Shown here: positions 1-15,234 of the stretch, piece after piece | How the letters are laid out: every line of letters starts with the position of its first letter | How positions within the stretch are numbered: position 1 is the first letter of the stretch | Source: Osedax fenrisi | Lineage: Eukaryota > Annelida > Polychaeta > Sabellida > Siboglinidae | Direction: 5' to 3' | Length of the DNA stretch: 64,000 nt | Assembly (NCBI GenBank): GCA_964019155.1 | Contig: OZ025243.1 | Span: 88,549,079-88,613,078 of the forward strand | Translations under genes and position numbers: made by a program | The notes under the pieces: generated by a model | Database searches by the model: none | What the model was told of the DNA's origin: nothing | Seen by the model: only the letters and a program-made list of their open reading frames with translations

Positions 1-454
1 TTGTAATCGGTATACATTTTCGAGGTAGATTATTGGTATAACTATTTTAAAAACTGATATCATGGATAGAAATTTTATAATAAAATATTTTATTTGATAT
101 TATTTTAATTTTATATCTGCTTTTTTACTCCATAATCACATTGGGTAACGACTTGTTAAGCTCTGCTTTTCGTTCATCCAGGCTAATGCCTAAATTATTA
201 TTATTATATATATATATTGTATTATTAAATAAATAAATTACTTAATATAAAATAGGAATTAGGTTATCTTTATTATATTTATATATGTATAGTAATTATA
301 TAATAAATTTATAATATATATACACAATTAATTGTTTTAATTTTTAATTTAGAATTTTCTCGATAATATATATATACCATATATGGTAAACCTTGGCTTA
401 TCATCTGCCATTATCGAATTTAACTTTATTAAAATGGATTTTAAATACTTGTAA

Positions 455-487
<33 letters not shown>

Positions 488-737
488 CTTTATAAAACCT
501 TAATCAGAATAATATACTAATAAACATAAATGTCGACTTAAAAAATTCAACAAATAAATGAATCAAATAAAAAGTATTGCTGTAATCAAATATATTGCTG
601 GCATTTATAATTGTATTACATTACATTTAAATTTATATATATATAATTTTATATATTTCCAGTATCTATCTATAACATAACTTTCACTATAATATATATA
701 CAGTGTATATTATACACTACTAATACATCATTTAATA
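1..737. other. AT-rich non-coding region with a probable retroelement 3' end
   Basis: No coding frame is recognisable. Bases 130-195 are less AT-rich and run into an ATT triplet tract (195-207). A similar ending (an 'AATGCCTAAAT'-like sequence, then AAT/ATT triplets) occurs at 39170-39205, so this is probably the 3' end of a retroelement copy. The rest is AT-rich sequence with a short (TA)n at 460-486. Confidence 0.4.
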
Positions 738-739
738 TA

Positions 740-811
<72 letters not shown>

Positions 812-836
812 TATAAATATATATATATATATATAT
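738..836. repeat. (TA)n microsatellite
   Basis: Long alternating TA tract with a few interruptions, ending where the left arm of the inverted repeat at 839-1345 begins. Short tyrosine/isoleucine reading frames through it are artefacts. Confidence 0.9.
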
Positions 837-838
837 TA

Positions 839-1079
839 AAAATCAATATACACGAAATCAACATTTATACTTTTATAATTATTCCATAAAATAAAATAAA
901 AATATAACTAACTACAAATATATAATAAACTAAATGAAATTAACTAAAAAATACAAAAATCACTATATACGAAATCAACATTTATAATTATTACATAATA
1001 CACAAAATATCTAATTAAAAATATATAATATAAACTTAAAAACAACTACATTACAAATATATAAGATGTTAATCTGCTA
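839..1079 (-). repeat. Unnamed dispersed repeat, partial copy (left arm)
   Basis: Reverse-complement copy of the element at 1128-1690 and, more distantly, of 31018-31556. It keeps the terminal sequence ending in CTGCTAC next to (TA)n, shared with the copy ending at 31556. It is truncated at 839, where (TA)n takes over. With 1128-1345 it forms a nearly perfect inverted repeat of about 217 bp per arm around a (TA)n-containing spacer of about 70 bp. No coding capacity is visible. Confidence 0.7.
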
Positions 1080-1080
1080 C

Positions 1081-1111
<31 letters not shown>

Positions 1112-1127
1112 TATAATAAAGTTACAT

Positions 1128-1688
1128 TGTAATGTAGTTGTTTTTAAGTTTATATTATATATTTTTAATTAGATATTTTGTGTATTATGTAATAATTATA
1201 AATGTTGATTTCGTATATAGTGATTTTTGTATTTTTTAGTTAATTTCATTTAGTTTATTATATATTTGTAGTTAGTTATATTTTTATTTTATTTTATGGA
1301 ATAATTATAAAAGTATAAATGTTGATTTCGTGTATATTGATTTTTGTGTTTTTTTATTTAGTATTATCAAAACCCTGGGCTTTGGTATTATTTAGTTTAT
1401 TTAAATATAATTGGTTTGACCAATGAATCGTCGCGTAGAAATAATATAATCTGAATTATATTAGATTTAATAATATTATTTCATTTTTGAGTATACCTTG
1501 GCACGTGGAGGTTTGTATAAAGTTACATTGTAATATATATATTATAATGTTGTATATATGTTTAACAGCCTTAGTGTATGGTTTTTTGTTTTAATTGTTA
1601 ATAAAGAGTAATTTAAATACAACGGTCCTACAACTCTATCATGTTAAGTGTTGTTATATTGCCAACACTTATTTCGACCACTCATTAT

Positions 1689-1690
<2 letters not shown>
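1128..1690 (+). repeat. Unnamed dispersed repeat, long copy
   Basis: Homologous to 31018-31556 on the other strand. Shared blocks include the GCGACGATTCATTGG / CCAATGAATCGTCGC stretch, the CACGTGGAGGTTTGTA / ACAAACCTCCACGT stretch and the final AACACTTATTTCGACC. It has an internal duplication of about 110 bp (the GTTGATTTCGT block occurs at 1203 and 1320) and a short hairpin near the 3' end (AAGTGTTG ... CAACACTT). Copies end in (TA)n on both sides. There are no open frames, so it is a non-autonomous element of unknown class. Confidence 0.65.
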
Positions 1691-1729
<39 letters not shown>

Positions 1730-3295
1730 ATAATAATATAATATAAACTAAAATAAATTATAACTATTTATAACTATTTAATATTGATTTATATTTAAGT
1801 TTTCTGGTATATTTTATAGTATTTATATAATAGTAATAATTTATATAATCTATTTAATTGTTATACTTTTTTATACAATTTCTCAAAATAAAAATAAATT
1901 AATCCTAACAATATGTAATGGAAATTTCAATAATTATCCAATTTCTACCATTTTTCACATAATATATATCAGATAATCTGGAGGAATTTAATAGTTAATA
2001 TACACCAAAAAACATGTAAAATAAACAAAATTTAATTTATTGAAATTTCATTGAAAACAAAATTATTTTATTATACAAATAATTGTTTTAACTAATATTG
2101 TAATATTACATTAATAAAAAAGGCACCCGCCATTAGCTATTTAATTTTAATAAAATTGAAAAAAAATAATCAAAACAAATCAAATTTATATTAATTGTTA
2201 TATAAACAATATGTTCCCTATACATTACAATACCTATTATAGCAGTACATACACCCCCATATATATTTATATGTATGTACTTAGAATTATTCAATAGTGT
2301 TATTATTATAAGTTAATAACGCATGATGGCATGATGACTCATAACCGTGAACTTTGAACCGATGACTTACGTAATAGGGATGGCGCGAAATTCAATTTCC
2401 TGTAATTCAATTTCGCTAACAACAAACAATGATAAAATAACAAACAAGATCATATCGATACGTGTGCCTATTGTTATACTATTGTTTAGTTAACATCGGT
2501 ATACCTCATATAGCTTCATATACGGAATAGCTTTGTGTTAGCAACTTATATTAATTTTAGTACCGGATAGTGTTATTTCCTTTGAAGATATATACATCTT
2601 GTATATACATTGTATACAATGTAAACTGTACACTGTGTATTGTACAGTATAGATAATAAGGTATAAATACATATAGCACGTATTTGTATTAGGTAATATC
2701 AATGGTAATACCATTATTAAATCGGATTACAAATTATTACAATATATAGGATCGAATAAAAAGTAATACTATAGTATATATAGTATAGTTACAATAATAA
2801 TATAATAATGAATAATAAGCGTATATGATAGTGAATAGACTATATTATATATAAAGTGAATACGTAATATATTACTATAGTATAAGTAGCCTAGTAGCCT
2901 AAATCATATATTTATATGTGAGTTTAATATTTTATTAAATCAAAGATTAATTTGTACAAAATTAATTTCACACATAAGGACGGCCGATTTCTTTTTAAGC
3001 ACAGTTTTCAGTAAGAAAACCGAAAAATGTAAAATGTAAATGTATGTAAAGACCTGTTGAATATCACAGCATAAATATAACATAATAACAATAATAATTA
3101 TAACAATAATACTAATAATTACAATGACATTATGTAGCAACCCGGTGAGATTCACATCCATCAAATTGACAACTCAATTGAGTATAACACAATTTTTAGT
3201 TGTTACACTACTGTTTATATATATTATATGTTTATAGTTTTTACTGAAGCAACATATTTAATGACTGACGAGATACCCTACCGTACGTTGTACGT
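1691..3295. other. AT-rich region without recognisable genes
   Basis: Begins with (TA)n (1690-1722). I see no coding region, RNA gene or complete element. Several palindromic TGTACA/TATACA runs lie at 2590-2650. The small open frame at 2940-3164 on the minus strand is low-complexity and not supported. Confidence 0.5.
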
Positions 3296-3345
3296 CATTT
3301 AAGGGCACCCGGTACTCGTGATTCAGTTACATGTAAAAGATACAA
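3296..3345. repeat. Terminus of a TTTAAGGG-type repeat
   Basis: Begins TTTAAGGGCACCCGG and contains the 17-mer TTACATGTAAAAGATAC. The same motif, as GTATCTTTTACATG or a close variant, sits just inside TTAAGGG-type termini near 21295, 22050 and 32992. It looks like one end of a DNA-transposon-derived repeat; I cannot place its partner end with confidence. Confidence 0.4.
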
Positions 3346-3765
3346 AAAAGTTTTGAAAACTAAAATAACTTAGTTGTATTTATTAAAATTATTTATTTGT
3401 TTTTTATTAAAATAGTAATTAATCTGTTACTTGTAGTATACATTTTTTTTTAATTTTCTATATGGTATACATATAATTTTAGACGACCAACAAAATATGA
3501 ATAAAAATCGAAAAAAATGACTAATATGTTATTTTTTAAATAATTATATATACTTAACTATATAAATTAGACGTCCACCATAAGGTTACATATATTATGA
3601 ATATAGTGTGAAAAAAAAATTCATTATAACAAAATTAATTAGAATTATAGTGAACAAACTTGGCAATTATAATTATTTTGTGTAAATCAAGTTTAAAGTT
3701 TTCATAAATAAATTGTATTATATTTTAAATAAATAAGATTTTTGATATATGTTATTACATTTTAT

Positions 3766-3823
3766 TGATATATATATATATATATATATCAATATGTATA
3801 TATCTAATGCATTACTTTGTATA

Positions 3824-3887
<64 letters not shown>

Positions 3888-3907
3888 TATACAAAGTAAT
3901 GCATTAG
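3766..3907. repeat. Foldback repeat with (TA)n loop
   Basis: The block TCTAATGCATTACTTTGTAT at 3801-3820 is repeated in inverted orientation at about 3887-3906. The intervening loop is a (TA)n tract (3829-3884). A shorter foldback, TGATATATATA ... TATATCA, lies just upstream. No coding content. Confidence 0.7.
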
Positions 3908-4033
3908 TGTATATAGTATGCATATAAATTGTATAATTTATATAATATATATGAATAATAAAAATGCATAAAATAATATAGAATTTAAGTATTTCCTTTA
4001 GGTATTAGCGCAACCAATGGGTTTTATCTTTAA

Positions 4034-4500
4034 ATGGCGTCCGATAAGGGCGATCATAGAATATTGAAAATTAACAGATTAACATTGGACTATGTTTTTC
4101 TTAATAACTATACCCTTAAAATGAAGCACACAATTGTTTTTTAATTTTTATTAATCTAAGGTCACACGACAGTCTCGTGAAGTTTAACATGTAGTTATAT
4201 ACAAATATTGCTATATAAAAAAATAAATTATAAAAAAATAAGTATTTTAAACCTTTGTAAATGAATAATTTGTTATCAAATTTTAACACACTATTTATTT
4301 TATAATAATGGAATGGAAAATATAAAAAATAGAATTAAAAAAAAAATGTCCTGGAAATTTCTTGGAATTTTAACAGTGCACTTATGTACTTTACATGTAA
4401 AAAATCGTAAAAAAATGACTACAAAAATATTGACAGTATGTCGTGTCGTAAAAAATGACTCAAATTTTTTTTCTATGATCACCCTTAGCGTGCGACGTTC
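4034..4500. mobile_element. MITE-like element with terminal inverted repeats
   Basis: The left end carries TAAGGGCGATCATAGAA (from about 4045). The right end carries its inverted counterpart, TAAGGGTGATCATAGAA on the minus strand (4472-4488): 16 of 17 positions match, with weaker similarity further out. The interior is about 430 bp of AT-rich non-coding sequence. The overlapping small frames at 4300-4513 are not convincing genes. I see no certain target duplication. Confidence 0.5.
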
Positions 4501-5717
<1,217 letters not shown>

Positions 5718-5731
5718 CGTAGTAGTCGTAA

Positions 5732-6303
5732 CAAGTGTCATAAAATACAAATATAAAATATACGTACATTATTGATGCTGGTAATTAGCATGGAGGTTTT
5801 ATGATAGATTATATAATGTAGTTTCTTTTGTTGTGTAATATTTATATAATATATTCATTACTTAAGGGGAGCAATTTGTAGATTTTGTAGATAATATTGC
5901 AGTATTAAATTATAAATAATAGAACAAGTAATTTAAGTATATGTTTATATTCCACATGTACTACATATTATGTAGGTATATTTAACTATAGGGTGGATGT
6001 TTGTTAAGTTTGTATACATAGTTATATGTAGTATGACAGTGTACATGGTTATATGAAGTAAGTTTATTTGACAAAGAAAAGCAAAGGTATTTTATTTACT
6101 CATAATGGTTTATTATAGAATTATCTAAATATATAGTACATAGTATGTAATACATACTATATTTATTAATAAATACACAACTTAACAAGTAAGACATATT
6201 TTTATATTCCGTTATTAATTATCTATCAGATAATTATAATAAGTATATAAAGTATATATTAAGTAAATGTTAATCCAACTAATTTGAATATATATTATAT
6301 ATA
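5732..6303. other. AT-rich region, no gene seen
   Basis: Unique-looking sequence rich in TATGTAG-like words. No coding or RNA feature recognised. Confidence 0.4.
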
Positions 6304-6307
6304 TATA

Positions 6308-6358
<51 letters not shown>
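6304..6358. repeat. (TA)n microsatellite
   Basis: Alternating TA tract directly upstream of the SINE at 6368. Confidence 0.9.
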
Positions 6359-6361
<3 letters not shown>

Positions 6362-6367
6362 TATTAG

Positions 6368-6645
6368 TCTGGGGTCGATGGCTCAGTGGGACAACCATAA
6401 GCTAGTAAGCAAGAGGTCCCGGCTTCGACTCTAGCAGTTCTTGTTTTTCTCTTGTGTTTATCAAGAATTTAATAAACAATAAATCAAAACACAAGAAAAA
6501 AAATGTTACTATTTGTTTTGTATTGTCCGGGGCTCCACAGTTATTTATAACATGTACAAGTCTATGACTTCTTGAGGGGTCCATTTGTATCCGATATTAT
6601 ATTATATGTGTGATTTAATAAATAAATATTATTATTATTATGATA
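6368..6645 (+). mobile_element. tRNA-derived SINE, plus-strand copy
   Basis: The head is tRNA-like. A box A-like TGGCTCAGTGGG (6379-6390) and a box B-like GGCTTCGACTC (6421-6431) are at tRNA-like spacing. These are followed by a tRNA-unrelated body that includes TGTGTTTATCAAGAA and GTCCGGGGCTCCACAGTTAT, and an ATT-triplet tail (6617-6642). A second copy lies at 25003-25220 on the minus strand with the same order: box A, box B, TGTGTTTATCAAGAAC, TCCGGGGCCC, CAGTTAT, ATT tail. It is not a functional tRNA: the acceptor stem is absent. Confidence 0.75.
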
Positions 6646-6898
6646 ATATATCAAATCGTCAAAAGTGACAATGCGTGTTGCATACGTAATGACACGCCCA
6701 TAATGCCCATAATGCAACATTATTATTATGCATCACGTGTTATATTACGCAACGCAGACTTAATTACGTCATCGACCAAATTTAGATTATCTCTTATTAA
6801 TAATTCGTAAGAAGTTGAATGATTATTGATTCTAATTCTTCGTTTCTTGCCACTTAACGAATGTTTTCATATTATCTAGTTCTACGTGTATCCTCATT

Positions 6899-6959
<61 letters not shown>

Positions 6960-7381
6960 TCTTATGTTAGTGTTCTACATATATATCTATATATACATTC
7001 TTGTGTTAGCATTTAAAGCGTAAATACGTGTTTTTGCGCGTGTTTTTGCTCATCCATGAATAAAATCAACTATTTTCAAGTCGATATTTTATATATTTAC
7101 ATTTATACAAATAATATATTAATAATATTAAATATCAAATAGTATTCTTATTTTATGCATTCCTAATAATATAACTAACTTGTACTATTATTATACATAA
7201 CTAAAATATATGTAATAAGTTATTACTAATTTATTACTAGTAGCTAATAATTATTTATATATAAAATGAGTGTGTATATATATATATATGTATATACATG
7301 TGTGTATACTTTGGTAGAATTTTGATGTATATTATTTCACATAATATCAAATATCAAATATAACACACACTGGCACATAGA
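6646..7381. other. AT-rich region with (TA)n at 6902-6955
   Basis: No gene seen. 6655-6775 has several partly inverted TACGTAATGACACG / CACGTGTTATATTACG words, which could be a foldback or CRE-like sites. Later there is a TA tract and a TGTGTATA-rich segment (7265-7310). Confidence 0.4.
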
Positions 7382-7870
7382 ATGACTAACTTAGAATTGT
7401 CAGAGTCAATTACAAATTATATTAAGGAATTATTTGATAATGACATACAATCTGTATTAGAAGAAAATAATAAAATAATCAGTGAATTAAAAAATACAGT
7501 AAAAATCTTGAACAAAAATTGCTAATTTTAATAATCTTAATATAGTATAACATTAAAATATATGCTGATATTGTAAATACAGAATTAGAAAATAACATTA
7601 TAAATACAGTTAATGACACAGTATCAAATAATTTTAAATCAATGAATGAAATAAATTCTCGTAGTAAAACAATTATATAGCATAATGTAAAATAAATAAT
7701 TTATAATGATAAACAAACTAAATATGACGAATAATTTAAATATTAATATCACATTAATTTTATAAAAATAAATTAAATACACAAAAGAAACTATTACCAA
7801 AATCTAACGATAAATCATCTGATACAATTGTATATAAAGTATAATTTATTAACAATATTTACAAAGTGAT
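7382..7870 (+). pseudogene. Decayed LINE ORF1 (coiled-coil/RRM-like type)
   Basis: The first 47 codons from ATG 7382 (MTNLELSESITNYIKELFD...) align with the ORF1 of the LINE at 12412-13185 (MSNLELSETIKNYIKKLFD...). After a stop at 7523-7525, homology continues in shifting frames: YADIVNTELEN resembles YANILNKNLEK, and KTIIYHNV-type sequence resembles KKTIILYNV. It fades by about 7870. In the better copy this protein has an N-terminal coiled-coil stretch and an RRM-like basic segment, as expected for a LINE RNA-binding ORF1. Many stops and frameshifts make it dead. No ORF2 follows recognisably. Confidence 0.65.
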
Positions 7871-8684
7871 AAAGTGTCATATAACTAGTGATACTAATAA
7901 TGATGTTCAAGAATTATAATATTAAAGATTATAATAACATTTTTGGTATATGTTTACAGTGATATGTTAAATAATATTGCAAATATATTATTTTCTCTAA
8001 TATGTATTCTAATATTCTCCTATATTGTAAATTAAACATATTTTTGTATTAAAAAACCATATTAAAAAATCAGTCTTACATTAACAGCAACACATTAACA
8101 GCTGCATAAATATGAATTTCCAAATATAAATTTTATATTTTTACATATTTTACATTTTTATATATTTTACATAAAAAAACAAAATAGTATTACAAATTAG
8201 ATGTATAAAACAGAAACATTAAAAAAAACAGTATTAATGTTTACAGATTATAAAAATTACTATTTATCAAAACTAGTGTATATTTATTTTACAAATTTTA
8301 CTTTTTATATATTTAACAAAAAATAATAAAAAATAGTATTAAAATTAAAACAATTAAAAATAGTATTAATATATTAAATTACAAATATATATATATAGTT
8401 ATTAAAATTTACATAAACTATGTGATACAAATATTTAGATTATTTTATAAATATTATATTAAAATTATGAAAAATGTATTGATTATATGTTATACTTTGT
8501 ATTGGATGCTGACATGGGAATCAAATATTGGTTTAGTTTTTTTTATTCTTTCTTTTATATTTGTGTTTATTGTTTATTTTTATATACATTTTTATGTAAT
8601 TTTATTGTATTTTATCCAAATGAAAATGATGAAATATGACATTACACTACTGTTAGGATATATCGAATTAAAAAAGCTAATCGC
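7871..8684. other. Degenerate AT-rich region
   Basis: May be residual LINE sequence after the ORF1 relic, but nothing can be aligned by eye. The open frame 8422-8832 is mostly hydrophobic AT-driven sequence that ends in (TA)n codons and is not accepted as a gene. Confidence 0.4.
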
Positions 8685-8732
8685 TTTCACTGATTCTCCT
8701 TGGACATTGTCTATAACAGAATTCATTCATAT

Positions 8733-8829
<97 letters not shown>

Positions 8830-8915
8830 TGAATGAATGAATGAATGAAATCAGTTTATAGACATACGACATACTATGTATATCATACGTCTATGGAGGA
8901 TCAGTGAAAGCCTAT
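8685..8915. repeat. Inverted repeat flanking a (TA)n tract
   Basis: GCTTTCACTGATTCTCC (about 8691) followed by GTCTATAAC..ATTCATTCAT is mirrored at 8823-8910 by (TGAA)n, TTTATAGAC and GGAGGATCAGTGAAAGC. The loop is (TA)n (8738-8826). The TTCA/TGAA repeats next to the loop resemble retroelement 3' tails, so these may be two opposed copies of the same 3' end. Confidence 0.6.
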
Positions 8916-9028
8916 GCTTTATTTGGTCGATACCTCCAATATGTTCATGTACAGATTACAATATTAGTAAAAGTAATAATATAATAATAATGATTCATGT
9001 GTTAGCATTCTTTGTAATAAAATAGAAG

Positions 9029-9074
<46 letters not shown>

Positions 9075-9497
9075 TAATAAAAATAATAAAACACTGTTCA
9101 TGAACATAAGTTATCATCATATTTCAATCCATTACATTAAAGTAAATAATAAAATAAGATAATAAAATAATTGTATAATATTAAAATGTATTAAAATACA
9201 TACTAGTAAAATATGTAAATTTACAATATTGAGAATACTTGTTAATACAAATAGTAAATTATTATAAATACGTGTAAAATAAAAATATCTAAAAGTATGT
9301 TATAAAATTAAAACTACTAAACAAAAATTAATCATCTTTCAATAAGACGTGCAATGGCGCCACATTCCTGTCAAATTACAGATGACTAATAATACCAATA
9401 ATAATTTAAAACAATAAACGAAACAAGATGTAAAACAAATATAAATATTAAAACAAATAAATATTAAAATATATAAAATATATAAAAAAAAAAAAAA
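8916..9497. other. AT-rich region; 3' flank of the LINE at 9498-13185
   Basis: Contains (TA)n at 9031-9071. On the minus strand this is downstream of LINE ORF2 and may include its 3' UTR; the less AT-rich patch at 9335-9400 could mark its 3' end. No gene. Confidence 0.4.
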
Positions 9498-12415
9498 CTA
9501 ATATTTACTTATAAATGAATATTTTAATGTTTTTTTTAGAATAAATACATTATTAATATTCTTTTTTCGTAAAATATTATTAAACATTAATTCATTATAT
9601 AACTTTGGTCCTTTAAAAAATATTGTATTTTTTAATTTATTTGATTTCATAATGGTAGAATAAATTTATTTTTAAGTTTATTTAACTTGAAATATGAGTT
9701 ATAATCTAATTTATATTTATTATTTAAGAAATTATAGATTAGTAATGTGTTTCTATAAATAATTAGATCTTCAAATTTAAAAATATTATTTTTTTAAAAA
9801 AAGGACCAGTATGTGTTAGACGTATTAATGGTAATTTTGATTTATCTATTATTTGTTTATTAATAATTCTTATAACCTTTTTCTGTAACATAATTAATTT
9901 TGTAATATTCGATTTATAAGTATTTTACCATACTTCAATCCCATATGATAAATTAGATAAATAGAACGAATTATATAATAAAATTAAATTTTTTGTATCT
10001 AAAAAAGATATTTTTTTTATAATATATATAATTTTTGACAATTTATTCGATAAATAATGTATATGTTTTTTGTAAGTCATTTGGGAATCTAAGTAGATCC
10101 CAAGAAATTTATAATTATTAACTTTATCGATTTTAATGTTATCTATTGTTATATCTTTTAATATACCAGAATTTATATATGGCAATATTTTTGTTTTTTC
10201 GATATTTAGCTTAAGCTTATTTATATATAAATGGTTTGATATATCAAACCATTTTTTTAACTTATCCATGTAATATTGCAAATAATATGTTAATAATGTA
10301 TCATTTTCAGCAAATATAGTTATAGATGTATCATCTGCATATAAATTGATATTAATATTATTTATTTGTTCATTATTAAAAATATTTGATATGTCATTTA
10401 TAAAGATAATAAATAGTAGAGGTCCCAGAACAGATCCTTGCGGCACTCCATATTTAATAATCTTTCTAGATGATAGAGTATTATCAATTCGTGTTATAAT
10501 ATTTCTATTTGTAAGATAACTTTTAATAAATAAATTTGTATCACCTCTAAACCCTATACATTCCAATTTAGCAAGTAAAATATCATGATCAACCACATCA
10601 AATGCTTTCTTGAGATCTAAGAATATAGTAGCTACTTTTTTTTTGGAGAGAGTTTATGTAAAATGAAATGCTGAATATTTAATAATGATAAGGTTGTATT
10701 TGATCTGGGAACAAAACCATATTGATTTTTGTTAATAATACTATACTTAAATATATATGTTGATAATCTATTAAAAATAATTTTTTTCAAAAATTTTAGA
10801 TATTTGTGGTAGTAATGAAATTGGCCTGTAATTGGATATTTGTTGTTTATCATTTGTTTTATATAAAGGTTTAATAATTGCAATTTTCATATTGTCAGGA
10901 AATGTATTTGTTTGGATACATAAATTAAATATCTTTTTTAATGGTTCTAAAATATATTGAATAATATATTTTATTAAGGTCATGTCATGATTATTTATAT
11001 CTACTGATCTTTTTGATTTAATATCCTTAGTCACTTTAATTATTTCATCATTGTCAATTGGTAAAAAGTAAAAACTATTAAAATTATTAGATACAAATTC
11101 TTTAAAATCATTTTTATTTATATTATTAATTGAATTATTTATTTTACTTCCAATGCTCGAAAAATACTCATTAAATGCATTACATTGTTCGTACCTTTCA
11201 TTCATTTTAATATTATTATCTATGAAAGTATTTGGATAATCCGAGTCTGTAGGTTTTATTATTTTATTAATGACTTTCCAATTTTCTTCTTGTGTATTTG
11301 CAGTAAAAAGATTTTTATAGTAATTATTTTTTTAAATTTTAATATTTTTATTAATTTAATTTTTTAATTTTTTATATTTACCAAATATACAAGGACAATT
11401 GTTAATTTTGTATTTTGTATATAATTTATTTTTCTTTTTTATTGCATTTTTTAATTTATTATTTAGCCATGGATTAAAATTGTAATTCAATTTAATTCTT
11501 TTTTTAATAAAAGGACAGTGCTTATTAATACTCTTAGTTAATATATAAATAAATGTATTGTATAGTTCACAACAATTCTGATTATTTAAAATGGTATTCC
11601 AATGTATTGTACCTAGTTCTAATTTTAGATTATGTAAATTTAATTCATTAATATTTCTTGAATATGTATATTGATCCTTTCTTTTAACAAATAGATTATA
11701 ATTAAAAATACAAAATATTAATGAATGCTCACTAATATCTGTATGTATTACACCTTGTATTACATCAGAACAATTTGTAAAAATATTGTCTAAACTTGAT
11801 ATTGAATTTTGGGTGATTCTTGTGGGCATATCAATTATATTAGATATACCTAATTGGATCAATATATTTTTAAACGAGTTAGATAATACAGTCTTATTTA
11901 ATAAATTAATATTATAATCACCACCAATATACATTTCTCTACTATATATTCTATATATTTATGAAATAAGTTAAACAATAAATTAATAAAATCATTTCCA
12001 TTATAATCAGGTGATCTGTAAACAGATGATATAATTTTAAAATCATTAGAATTAATAATTATTTTAATTGATATAATATCAATATAATCCATTATAGAAC
12101 AAGAAAGGTCTTCAATTATGCAACATTCTATCAGTTTACTAACTAATATAAGTACACCCCGCCTCTCTTTTTATTGGATAATATTCTATTTGTTATAAAA
12201 ATATTATAATCAGGGAAATATATATCTGGGTAATCTTTATCAGTAAGCCATGTTTCCGTTAATATAATAATATCAGGTTTATGGGTCAAGTTATCGATAA
12301 ATATTAATAATTTATTTATATTTGTATTAAAACTTCGTATATTTAATAATATCATTGATAGGCTTGTATATTTATAATGTATTTCATTATATTCATCTAT
12401 ATTTAAAAGATTCAT
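9498..12415 (-). pseudogene. LINE ORF2 (endonuclease plus reverse transcriptase), CR1/Jockey-like, frame-broken
   Basis: ORF2 of a non-LTR retrotransposon, read right to left in at least six frame pieces. An apurinic-type endonuclease at 12415-11356 shows NIRSFN, LTETWL, GDYNI and SEHSLI. The reverse transcriptase at 11205-9925 shows NYRPISLLPQISKIF, a KAFDVVDHD motif across a frame break near 10596, YGVPQGSVLGPLLF and YADDT (the catalytic Asp pair is intact). A C-terminal region follows to a stop at 9498. Total length of about 970 codons is normal for CR1/Jockey-group ORF2. Its ATG overlaps the stop of ORF1 as ATGA (12412-12415). The frameshifts mean it cannot make the enzyme now. CR1 versus Jockey/Daphne cannot be settled by eye. 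Confidence 0.9.
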
Positions 12416-13185
12416 TTATATTTATAATATTTTGTTATTGTATTATAGATTTTTTTATCTGTATTATTATATATTAATTTAAATTCATTGTCTATAAATT
12501 GAACTTTACAAATAGTATCTAATTTACATTTGGCTTTAGCTATTTTAAAACATTATTTCTTTTGAATAAGTTGTTCTATACTATATTCAATAGACATTCC
12601 TACTTTATTAAAAGATGAATTTTTCAATTTATATGCATTTCTGATTAATATTGATTTTGATTCTTCAGAATCAAGTACAATTTTCATCGGTCTATTTTTA
12701 GATAAATTTGTTATATCATTTTTATTGAATTTACCAATTCTATGGAATTTATTTATTTTTATATTTTTATTTTGACCAGATACTATATCTATAATATTTG
12801 ATATAGATTTAAATTCAGAATTTTCTTTAGAATGTGTGTCATTAAATTTATGTTCTTTTACATTGTATAGAATAATAGTTTTTTTTATACAATTTACATT
12901 ATTAGTTTCAGATATATTTTTATTGACTGATTTAATTATTGTATTTTCAATAGTTTTTTCTAAGTTTTTATTTAATATATTTGCATATGATTCTGTATCA
13001 TTACATTTATCATTATTAATATTTACACTATTTATTATAGATTTCAATTCTGTGATATTATTTTGTAGATCATTTATTACTTTCGTATTTTCATCAATTA
13101 CTGATTTTATATGTTCATCAAATAGTTTTTTAATGTAATTTTTAATTGTCTCAGACAACTCTAAATTAGACATTCTATTTACCAT
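12412..13185 (-). pseudogene. LINE ORF1, RNA-binding type, one internal stop
   Basis: 257 codons from ATG 13185 to TGA 12412-12414, interrupted by one in-frame TAA at 12553-12555; the frame continues unchanged after it. The N-terminal ~70 residues have coiled-coil character (NYIKKLFDEHIKSVIDENTK...). The middle carries the ILYNV ... FHRIGKF ... RPMKIVL ... NAYKLK pattern found in RRM-like L1/CR1 ORF1 proteins. No zinc knuckle is visible. Homologous relics lie at 7382-7870 and 33406-34065, so this family has been prolific here. The protein presumably coats LINE RNA. The ORF1/ORF2 overlap (ATGA) suggests termination-reinitiation for ORF2. Confidence 0.85.
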
Positions 13186-14957
<1,772 letters not shown>

Positions 14958-15234
14958 CGGGCACCATATTTAAGTGGGCCCCTAGATGGACAATATAGTT
15001 TTTTATATAAATTATATATGTGAGAAACCTATGTAATATATCTAATAATTAATTTCTAATGTGTTTATGAGGAGTGGGCATACCTATAAATAATCACTGT
15101 GAAATATATAGGGAATAATATTAGGCTATATATAATATTAGCCTATACATAAACTATTCAATTTAGAGATAATGATAATAAATTATAATAATATATAAAA
15201 TAATTAATACATTGAGCGTTTATATATTGTTTCT

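Noticed and set aside
6371..6440. Genuine tRNA gene
   Set aside because: Box A and B are present, but the cloverleaf arms do not pair and a SINE body with a tail follows.
8422..8832. 136-codon hydrophobic frame
   Set aside because: Driven by T-rich sequence and (TA)n codons; no domain, and it overlaps an inverted repeat.
12836..13138. 100-codon plus-strand frame
   Set aside because: Antisense of LINE ORF1.
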